DNA of 30,336 nt, taken from assembly GCF_910583865.1 (NCBI RefSeq), contig NZ_CAJTYX010000032.1, positions 1 to 30,336 of the forward strand, given 5' to 3'. Numbering within the stretch: the first letter of the stretch is position 1; every line of letters starts with the position of its first letter. The notes under the pieces are model-generated. The model ran no database searches. It saw only the letters and a list, made by a program, of their open reading frames with translations, and was not told the origin of the DNA. This DNA is from an uncultured Muribaculum sp. (GTDB lineage: Bacteria > Bacteroidota > Bacteroidia > Bacteroidales > Muribaculaceae). Position numbers and translations under genes: made by a program. Positions 1 through 6,798 of this stretch are shown piece after piece.

Positions 1-52
1 TAAACCGACGTAGGATACAATCCTACCACGAGTTCGAATCTCGTCCTCTCCG
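1..52 (+). tRNA. tRNA-Ser (probably GCT anticodon), 3' part only
   Basis: The 5' half lies before the window. Visible are the 3' side of the anticodon loop and stem, a long variable arm (TAGGAT/ATCCTA closing a 3-nt loop, 11-25), a T arm (ACGAG 28-32, loop TTCGAAT, CTCGT 40-44), an acceptor strand CCTCTCC (45-51) and discriminator G52. A long variable arm with G73 indicates serine. The first visible base T followed by AA fits anticodon position 36 plus A37-A38, which suggests anticodon GCT; this is inference because positions 34-35 are outside the window. CCA is not encoded in full. Confidence 0.85.
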
Positions 53-67
53 CACTTGATGAAAACT

Positions 68-114
68 AAACCAGTTTACACTACACTGAGTGTGGACTGG
101 TTTTGTTGTATTTG
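68..114 (+). terminator. Intrinsic terminator of the tRNA-Ser transcript
   Basis: An inverted repeat of 15 pairs including two G-U pairs (arms 68-82 and 89-103) closes a 6-nt loop. It runs into a T-rich stretch (TTTTGTTGTATTT). It lies 15 nt after the tRNA end and before any coding sequence. Confidence 0.8.
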
Positions 115-256
115 GCTGAAAGTGCGTATATTGGGTCGGAACGCCGATAGGTGCTGACCATACGCGGACAAGCGGAGTTTTAGCCGTATGATATGGTGAT
201 ACGGCCTAATTTGTGCATATTTTGTTATAGCAAATAAAACACTCGGAGCAAACAAG

Positions 257-2347
257 ATGGATTTCAAGATAAAATCGGAATATAAGCCTACGGGCGATCA
301 GCCGGAGGCGATCAGGCAGCTTGTGGAGGGCCTGCGGGACGGCGTGCCTGCACAGACACTTCTGGGTGTCACCGGTTCGGGAAAGACTTTTACTATGGCC
401 AATGTGATAGCGCAGGTCAACCGCCCGACGCTCCTGCTCAGCCATAACAAGACCCTTGCGGCACAGCTTTATGGCGAGATGAAGCAGTTTTTTCCCGACA
501 ATGCCGTGGAGTATTTCGTAAGCTACTATGATTACTATCAGCCGGAGGCATATATTCCGTCCTCGGATAAATATATCGAGAAGGATCTGATGATCAATGA
601 CGAGATCGACAAACTGCGTCTTGCCACTACGTCGGCGTTGCTTTCCGGGCGCAAGGATGTGATAGTTGTCTCGTCGGTGTCCTGTCTATACGGTATCGGT
701 AACCCCGACGACTTCAACGCGTCGGTGATAGAGATAAAAACGGGGCAGAAGATTGCGCGCAACGTGTTCCTGCGCAAACTTGTCGATGCCTTGTATTCGC
801 GCAACGAGCTTGACCTCGGGCGTGGAAATTTCCGCGTTAAAGGCGACACCGTGGATATCCGTCTCGCCTATGAGGAAATAACACTGAGGGTGATATTCTG
901 GGGCGATGAGATTGAGTCCATACAGACGATCCACGCCGAGTCCGGTGCGTCGCTCGGCAAGCATGACTGTTTCAAGATTTTCCCTGCAAATATCTTTGTG
1001 ACGTCGCGTGAGAGGGTGGGGCAGGCTATCGCGAAGATGGAACTTGACCTCGGCGAGCAGGTGGAATTCTTCAAGCAAGAAGCAAAAGAACTTGAAGCGG
1101 CGCGCCTGTATGAACGTACCACTTACGACATAGAGATGATACGCGAGATAGGACATTGCAGCGGCATAGAGAATTATTCCCGCTATTTCGACGGACGAGA
1201 GCCGGGCATGCGTCCGTTCTGCCTCCTTGACTATTTTCCTAAGGATTTCCTTACCATCATCGACGAGAGCCATGTCACCATACCGCAGATACGTGCCATG
1301 TATGGCGGAGATGTCTCGCGCAAGATGAATCTGGTTGAGTATGGATTCCGCCTTCCTGCGGCGCTCGACAACCGTCCGTTGAAGTTCAATGAGTTCGAGG
1401 AGCTGACGAAGCAGACCGTCTATGTGTCGGCAACGCCGTCGGACTACGAGCTTGAGAAGAGCGACGGCGTAATCGTGGAACAGCTGATCCGTCCTACCGG
1501 ACTGCTTGATCCGGTCATCGACGTGCGTCCGAGCCTCAACCAGATAGACGACCTTATGGAGGAGATACAGCTCCGTGTAGAGCGAGGGGAGCGTGTACTG
1601 GTGACCACACTGACCAAACGCATGGCTGAGGAGTTGAATGAGTTCATGCTCAGGATGCGTGTGAAGGCCGCATATATCCATAGCGATGTTGACACCCTGG
1701 ACCGAATACGCATACTCGATGACTTGCGGGTGGGTATCTACGACGTGCTTATCGGAGTGAATCTGCTACGTGAGGGCCTTGACCTTCCCGAAGTCTCGCT
1801 TGTCGCGATTCTGGATGCCGACAAGGAGGGTTTCCTGCGCAGCCACAGGTCGCTGACCCAGACGGTGGGCCGTGCCGCCCGCAACCTCAACGGTACGGTC
1901 ATAATGTATGCCGACAAGATAACGGACTCCATGCGGCTCACTATCGAGGAGACGGAGCGTCGACGTTCCATCCAGCTTGCCTATAACGAGGAGCATGGCA
2001 TAACCCCGCAGGCTATCGTCAAGGCGCGCCAGGCAATCATCGGAATCGACGAGGAGGAATCTTCCGCAACCACCGATCAGGACAAGCGCCGGTCCGCTGC
2101 CGGTAAGGGGCGCTCTTCCGACAAGCCTGCAAAGAAAGTGCCCTATATACAAGAATATACGCATAAGGTCGATATTGCAGCCGACCCGGTGGTGCCTTAC
2201 ATGAACCGTGCCGAGCTTGAACGCTCCATCACGCGACTGCGATCCGAGATGGTCGCTGCCGCCAAGGCCATGGACTTCATGGAGGCTGCACGCATGCGCG
2301 ACGAGATACTACAGATGGAGGAACATCTGGCAAAACTTTCTGAATAG
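257..2347 (+). CDS. uvrB: Excinuclease ABC subunit B (UvrB)
   Basis: UvrB is the damage-verifying helicase-like subunit of UvrABC nucleotide excision repair; it receives lesions from UvrA and recruits UvrC. The 696-residue product has the usual family length. Visible motifs: Walker A GVTGSGKT (37-44), the aromatic beta-hairpin YYDYYQPEAYIPSSDKYIEKD region (90-110) that inserts between DNA strands, Walker B DESH (336-339), helicase motif VI QTVGRAAR (535-542), and a C-terminal UVR coiled coil (about 652-687) that contacts UvrC. A charged low-complexity linker (about 599-627) precedes the UVR motif. The start MDFKIKSEYKPTGDQPEAI matches the canonical UvrB N terminus. No convincing TAnnTTTG promoter was found upstream; a small hairpin (GCCGTAT/ATACGGC, 183-205) lies there. 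Confidence 0.97.
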   Translation: MDFKIKSEYKPTGDQPEAIRQLVEGLRDGVPAQTLLGVTGSGKTFTMANVIAQVNRPTLLLSHNKTLAAQLYGEMKQFFPDNAVEYFVSYYDYYQPEAYIPSSDKYIEKDLMINDEIDKLRLATTSALLSGRKDVIVVSSVSCLYGIGNPDDFNASVIEIKTGQKIARNVFLRKLVDALYSRNELDLGRGNFRVKGDTVDIRLAYEEITLRVIFWGDEIESIQTIHAESGASLGKHDCFKIFPANIFVTSRERVGQAIAKMELDLGEQVEFFKQEAKELEAARLYERTTYDIEMIREIGHCSGIENYSRYFDGREPGMRPFCLLDYFPKDFLTIIDESHVTIPQIRAMYGGDVSRKMNLVEYGFRLPAALDNRPLKFNEFEELTKQTVYVSATPSDYELEKSDGVIVEQLIRPTGLLDPVIDVRPSLNQIDDLMEEIQLRVERGERVLVTTLTKRMAEELNEFMLRMRVKAAYIHSDVDTLDRIRILDDLRVGIYDVLIGVNLLREGLDLPEVSLVAILDADKEGFLRSHRSLTQTVGRAARNLNGTVIMYADKITDSMRLTIEETERRRSIQLAYNEEHGITPQAIVKARQAIIGIDEEESSATTDQDKRRSAAGKGRSSDKPAKKVPYIQEYTHKVDIAADPVVPYMNRAELERSITRLRSEMVAAAKAMDFMEAARMRDEILQMEEHLAKLSE

Positions 2348-2357
2348 ACTGCAAACA

Positions 2358-4265
2358 ATGGAAAGACCATCATACATTGACCCACGGCTTTGGCTTCCTA
2401 CCTCTGTAAAGGAGGTCGAGGCGCTCGGGTGGGACGAACTCGACGTGATTCTTTTTTCGGGTGATGCGTATGTCGACCATCCGTCATTCGGAGCGGCTGT
2501 AATCGGGCGTGTCCTTCAGGCTCATGGCTTGAAAGTGGCCATCGTGCCTCAGCCCAACTGGCGCGACGACCTGCGTGATTTCCGCAAGCTTGGCAGGCCG
2601 CGCCTGTTCTTCGGTATATCGCCCGGAGCCATGGATTCCATGGTCAACCATTATACCGCCGCACGCCGGCGTCGCAGTGATGACGCATATACCCCCGACG
2701 GCCGTCACGGCATGCGTCCCGATTATCCTACGATTGTCTACTCCCGCGCGTTGCGTACGTTGTTTCCAGATGTCCCGATCGTGGCCGGAGGCATAGAGGC
2801 ATCGCTGCGGCGTGTCAGCCACTATGACTACTGGGAGGATCGTCTGCGTCCGTCCATCATGGCGGACGCTCCGGTAGACATGATTCTCTACGGAATGGGT
2901 GAACTTAGTGTGGTGCAGCTTGCCGACCGACTTGCCTCCGGCGAGAAGATAGGCGACATCACCGACCTGCCTCAGAGTGTCACCCTCCGTCCCATAGCCG
3001 AAATGCCGGCGCAGGATGCCGAGAATATCGTCCTCAATTCTTTCGAGGCATGTCTGCGCGACAAACGCAAGCAATCTGCCAATTTCAAGCATGTGGAGCA
3101 GCAGAGCAACCGTATGCACGCCGCCACTATCTGGCAACCCCATGGCGACAAGGTGGTACGCATCAATCCGATGTATCCCCCGATGACTACCGCGCAGATC
3201 GATGCCTCGTTCGACCTGCCGTACACGCGTCTGCCGCATCCCCGTTATCGCGGCAAGACCATACCGGCCTGGGAGATGATAAAGCATTCCGTCAACCTCC
3301 ATCGGGGATGTTTCGGCGGGTGTGCGTTCTGCACCATATCGGCTCATCAGGGCAAGTTTATCGCCTCGCGCAGCAAGGAATCTATACTCCGCGAGGTGAA
3401 GCAGATAACGCGCATGTCCGATTTCAAAGGCTATATCTCCGATCTCGGCGGTCCGTCAGCCAACATGTACCGGATGGGAGGACGAGACATATCCGTGTGC
3501 GAGCGGTGTATGCGTCCGTCGTGCCTTCATCCAAAGCCGTGCCCGAATCTCGACAACGACCACGGGCCGTTGCTCGACATCTACCATGCCGTAGATGCCC
3601 TGCCTGGCGTGAAGAAATCGTTCATCGGGAGCGGCGTACGCTACGACCTTTCGATGCATCCATCCGGAAATGAGCGCGTCGACCGCACCAACCGCCGCTA
3701 CAACGAGGAGCTGATACGCGACCATGTTTCCGGACGCCTGAAGGTGGCTCCGGAGCATACGTGCGACAATGTGCTGCAGGTGATGCGGAAGCCGTCGTTC
3801 AGTCAGTTCTATGAGTTCAAGAAAATATTCGACCGGGTTAACCGCACATGCGGGCTGCGGCAGCAGCTTATACCGTATTTCATCTCCTCGCATCCCGGAT
3901 GCCATGAAATCGACATGGCGCAGCTTGCCGCCGAGACACGCGATCTGGACATGCATCTTGAACAGGTGCAGGACTTCACTCCGACTCCGATGACCGTGGC
4001 TACGGAGATATATTATTCCGGATATCATCCTTACACGGGCGAGAAGGTTTATTGTGCCGTCTCTCCAGAGGAGAAGCTTGCCCAGCGGCAATATTTCTTC
4101 TGGTATGACCGCACTTACCGTCCGGGCATAATCTCCTCGCTGCGCCGTATCCATCGTCCGGATCTCATACGCCGTCTTTTCCCCGGCTATAATCCGCACC
4201 TTGACTCTTCGCCTGTAGATAGACGTGATGGTCGCTACGTACGTAATCGCAGGAATCGAATTTGA
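2358..4265 (+). CDS. ygiQ: YgiQ-family radical SAM protein
   Basis: A 635-residue member of the YgiQ/UPF0313 radical SAM family; the reaction is not established. The radical SAM Fe-S motif is CX3CX2C at C318, C322 and C325 (HRGCFGGCAFC), where the cysteines should ligate a 4Fe-4S cluster that cleaves S-adenosylmethionine. The N-terminal part (MERPSYIDPRLWLPTSVKEV) is the conserved YgiQ leader domain and the C-terminal third matches the DUF3362 extension of the family. A longer reading frame opens at 2208 inside uvrB, but ATG 2358, 10 nt after the uvrB stop, gives the conserved N terminus and is preferred. The tight spacing suggests cotranscription with uvrB. Confidence 0.93.
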   Translation: MERPSYIDPRLWLPTSVKEVEALGWDELDVILFSGDAYVDHPSFGAAVIGRVLQAHGLKVAIVPQPNWRDDLRDFRKLGRPRLFFGISPGAMDSMVNHYTAARRRRSDDAYTPDGRHGMRPDYPTIVYSRALRTLFPDVPIVAGGIEASLRRVSHYDYWEDRLRPSIMADAPVDMILYGMGELSVVQLADRLASGEKIGDITDLPQSVTLRPIAEMPAQDAENIVLNSFEACLRDKRKQSANFKHVEQQSNRMHAATIWQPHGDKVVRINPMYPPMTTAQIDASFDLPYTRLPHPRYRGKTIPAWEMIKHSVNLHRGCFGGCAFCTISAHQGKFIASRSKESILREVKQITRMSDFKGYISDLGGPSANMYRMGGRDISVCERCMRPSCLHPKPCPNLDNDHGPLLDIYHAVDALPGVKKSFIGSGVRYDLSMHPSGNERVDRTNRRYNEELIRDHVSGRLKVAPEHTCDNVLQVMRKPSFSQFYEFKKIFDRVNRTCGLRQQLIPYFISSHPGCHEIDMAQLAAETRDLDMHLEQVQDFTPTPMTVATEIYYSGYHPYTGEKVYCAVSPEEKLAQRQYFFWYDRTYRPGIISSLRRIHRPDLIRRLFPGYNPHLDSSPVDRRDGRYVRNRRNRI

Positions 4266-4301
4266 TACACACTCTTAGTATTAACCTTATAATCAAGATA
4301 T

Positions 4302-6548
4302 ATGAGTTTTAAGACAACAGTAGCAACCTTATGTGCTTTTGGAGCTTTGGCGCTCTCGGCAGGAGATATGCCGGTTTACATGGATAGTTCGCAACCTTTG
4401 GAAGCGCGGGTGCAGGATGCGCTCGGGCGGTTGACTATTGAGGAGAAGGTCGCGCTCATACATGCCCAGTCTAAGTTCAGCTCCCCGGGCGTGGCACGTC
4501 TGGGCATACCGGAACTGTGGTGTACCGACGGGCCTCACGGCATTCGTCCGGAAGTGTTCTGGGATGAATGGTCGCAGGCCGGATGGACCAACGACTCGTG
4601 TACGGCGTTTCCGGCGCTTACCTGTCTGGCAGCGACATGGAATCCAGATATGTCGGCACTATATGGAAAGAGCATAGGGGAGGAGGCCCATTACCGTGAA
4701 AAGGACGTGCTGCTCGGCCCCGGAGTTAATATCTACCGTACGCCGCTCAACGGACGCAACTTCGAGTATATGGGCGAGGATCCTTATCTGGCATCTGTCA
4801 TGGTCGTTCCATATATCAAAGGTGTTCAGTCCAACGGGGTAGCCACATGCGTGAAACATTATGCCTTGAACAATCAGGAGCAGCGCCGCCATACTACCGA
4901 TGTCGACCTGAGCGACCGCGCCCTTTATGAAATATATCTCCCCGCCTTTAAGGCTGCCGTGCAGGATGGCGGCACATGGTCGATCATGAGTTCCTACAAT
5001 CTCTATAAGGGACGTCACGTATGCCAGAATCCGCGTCTGCTGAAAGACATACTTCGTGATGAATGGGGATTCGATGGAGCTGTGATTTCCGACTGGGGTG
5101 GTGTGCATGACACTGAGCAGGCTATTGACGGTGGCCTTGATCTCGAATTCGGCTCCTGGACCAACGGGCTTTCCGAAGGAAAGAAGAGGGCTTATGACAG
5201 CTATCATCTCGCAGATCCTTATCTCGCTTTGATACGGCAGGGAAAGGTGGACACCAAGGAACTTGATGCAAAGGCGTCCAATGTGCTCCGGTTGATATTC
5301 CGCACGGCGATGAATCAGTCAAAGCCGTTCGGATCGATGAATTCCCCCGAACATCTTGCTGCCGCACGACGCATAGGAGGTGAAGGCATAGTCCTGCTCA
5401 AGAATGAGGGCGGTATCCTTCCGCTCGATGTCAATGGCAAGAAAAAAATCGCCGTGATTGGTGAGAACGCTATCAAGCCGATGACTGTAGGCGGAGGCAG
5501 TTCGTCGTTGAAAGCCAGGCATGAGGTATCGCCTCTTGAGGGTATGAAGAAGCGGTTTGGCAATGATGTGGAGATTGTCTATGCGCGCGGATATGCCGGT
5601 GAACAGCGTAAGGAGCATGACGGCATGAAGTTGCTTGACCTGACAGACAGCCGCACACCGGAGGAGCTTATAGCGGAGGCCGTCGATGTGGCCCGTGATG
5701 CCGACTATGTTGTTTTCTTCGGAGGTCTGAACAAAAATCCACACCAGGACTGCGAGGATTCCGATCGTGAGGGTCTCGGGTTGCCTTACGGGCAGGACGC
5801 CGTTATAGTGGCTCTTGCCAAGGCCAACAAGAATCTTGTTGTGGTCAACATATCCGGCAATGCCGTCGCGATGCCATGGGTAAAGGATGTCCCCGCCATC
5901 GTGCAGGGTTGGTTTATAGGGTCGGAAGCCGGCAATGCCATTGCCGACGTGTTGTCGGGCGACGTTAATCCATCAGGTAAGCTGCCGTTTACATTTCCGG
6001 CGCGGTTGGAGGATGTAGGGGCGCATGCCATAGGCGAATATCCGGGCAACAAGGACGCTTTGGCTGCCTCGAAGCAATGGGGAGATACGATCCCGGAATA
6101 CTATCACGACGATATTTACGTTGGCTACCGCTATGCCGATAAGGCAAAGACCACTCCGCTTTTCCCGTTCGGACATGGACTGAGCTACACTACATTCCAC
6201 TACGGCAATATCGATCTTGACCGCAAGCCGATTTCCCCCGACGGACGCTTGCGCCTCACCGTGCCCGTCACCAACACCGGCAACCGTACCGGTGCCGAGA
6301 CCGTGCAGCTTTACATATCCGATGAGAAATCATCGCTTCCGCGTCCACTGAAAGAGTTGAAAGGATTCAAAAAAGTGGTTCTACGGCCCGGTGAGACTAA
6401 GGTGGTGGTGTTTGACATCGACTGCTCCGCGCTGCGCTACTACGACGACCGCATCCATGAATGGGTATGTGAACCCGGTAAATTCACCGCTCTTGTGGGC
6501 GCTTCCTCCCGCGACATACGCGGCAAAGCCGACTTCAAGGTGGAATGA
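4302..6548 (+). CDS. Glycoside hydrolase family 3 beta-glucosidase, exported
   Basis: A retaining GH3 enzyme that removes terminal beta-linked sugars (probably glucose) from oligosaccharides. An N-terminal signal peptide (about residues 1-20, MSFKTTVATLCAFGALALSA) places it in the periplasm or beyond. The nucleophile is D264 in the VISDWGG motif (262-267); K185-H186 belong to the conserved KH pair. E485 in CEDSDREGLGLP aligns with the EG-x-DR acid/base loop of GH3 beta-glucosidases. A fibronectin III-like domain closes the protein (about 655-745). The length (748) is normal for the three-domain type. No SusC/SusD pair is nearby, so it is not visibly part of a polysaccharide utilisation locus. 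It begins 36 nt after the ygiQ gene. Exact substrate is unknown. Confidence 0.92.
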   Translation: MSFKTTVATLCAFGALALSAGDMPVYMDSSQPLEARVQDALGRLTIEEKVALIHAQSKFSSPGVARLGIPELWCTDGPHGIRPEVFWDEWSQAGWTNDSCTAFPALTCLAATWNPDMSALYGKSIGEEAHYREKDVLLGPGVNIYRTPLNGRNFEYMGEDPYLASVMVVPYIKGVQSNGVATCVKHYALNNQEQRRHTTDVDLSDRALYEIYLPAFKAAVQDGGTWSIMSSYNLYKGRHVCQNPRLLKDILRDEWGFDGAVISDWGGVHDTEQAIDGGLDLEFGSWTNGLSEGKKRAYDSYHLADPYLALIRQGKVDTKELDAKASNVLRLIFRTAMNQSKPFGSMNSPEHLAAARRIGGEGIVLLKNEGGILPLDVNGKKKIAVIGENAIKPMTVGGGSSSLKARHEVSPLEGMKKRFGNDVEIVYARGYAGEQRKEHDGMKLLDLTDSRTPEELIAEAVDVARDADYVVFFGGLNKNPHQDCEDSDREGLGLPYGQDAVIVALAKANKNLVVVNISGNAVAMPWVKDVPAIVQGWFIGSEAGNAIADVLSGDVNPSGKLPFTFPARLEDVGAHAIGEYPGNKDALAASKQWGDTIPEYYHDDIYVGYRYADKAKTTPLFPFGHGLSYTTFHYGNIDLDRKPISPDGRLRLTVPVTNTGNRTGAETVQLYISDEKSSLPRPLKELKGFKKVVLRPGETKVVVFDIDCSALRYYDDRIHEWVCEPGKFTALVGASSRDIRGKADFKVE

Positions 6549-6578
6549 TGCAGGTGAATCGCTTGGCATGGATTTAAC

Positions 6579-6595
6579 GGTTGTTTCTAACAACC
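6579..6595. repeat. Small GGTTGTT/AACAACC hairpin
   Basis: Arms GGTTGTT (6579-6585) and AACAACC (6589-6595) enclose a 3-nt loop and are followed by TCTTG. The core is the same as in the longer hairpin at 15764-15793. It lies just after the GH3 stop and upstream of a second, stronger hairpin, so the two may act in tandem at the transcript end. Confidence 0.5.
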
Positions 6596-6604
6596 TCTTG
6601 ACTG

Positions 6605-6639
6605 CAAGTGTCCGGATGCTGACAGTATCCGGACACTTG
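6605..6639. terminator. Strong hairpin after the GH3 gene, probable terminator
   Basis: Perfect 13-bp arms (6605-6617 and 6627-6639, core AAGTGTCCGGAT) close a 9-nt loop. The following sequence TCTGCTTTC is only moderately T-rich, so the terminator call rests mostly on stem strength and on its position between a gene end and the next promoter. The GTGTCCGGAT core recurs in hairpins at 18695 and 25894. Confidence 0.6.
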
Positions 6640-6727
6640 TCTGCTTTCGGCTTATAGCGTAGGGTGGATTATCGCATTCCAAAATACGGTTCAATATATA
6701 TTGGCTCTTTTTTCGTTGGGAAAAGGA

Positions 6728-6758
6728 TTGGCGGCAAACGCCACAAATGTTAACTTTG
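6728..6758 (+). promoter_or_regulatory. Bacteroidetes-type promoter for the receiver/PEP-synthase-like gene
   Basis: TTG (6728-6730) and TAACTTTG (6751-6758), 20 nt apart, match the Bacteroidetes sigma-ABfr consensus (TTTG / TAnnTTTG). Predicted transcription start is about 6765, some 34 nt before the ATG at 6799. Confidence 0.7.
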
Positions 6759-6798
6759 TATCGGAATTGTCGCTCACATGTGATAGTCCCAAAAGAAG

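Noticed and set aside
209..225. TAATTTG and ATATTTTG as a uvrB promoter
   Set aside because: Each misses the TAnnTTTG pattern by one position and lacks a TTG box at the right distance.
686..1681. 331-codon open frame on - within uvrB
   Set aside because: An antisense shadow of uvrB produced by codon bias in a GC-rich gene; the + frame has full UvrB motifs.
2208..2357. N-terminal extension of the YgiQ gene into uvrB
   Set aside because: The extra 50 residues come from the uvrB UVR-motif region read out of frame. The conserved YgiQ start is at 2358.
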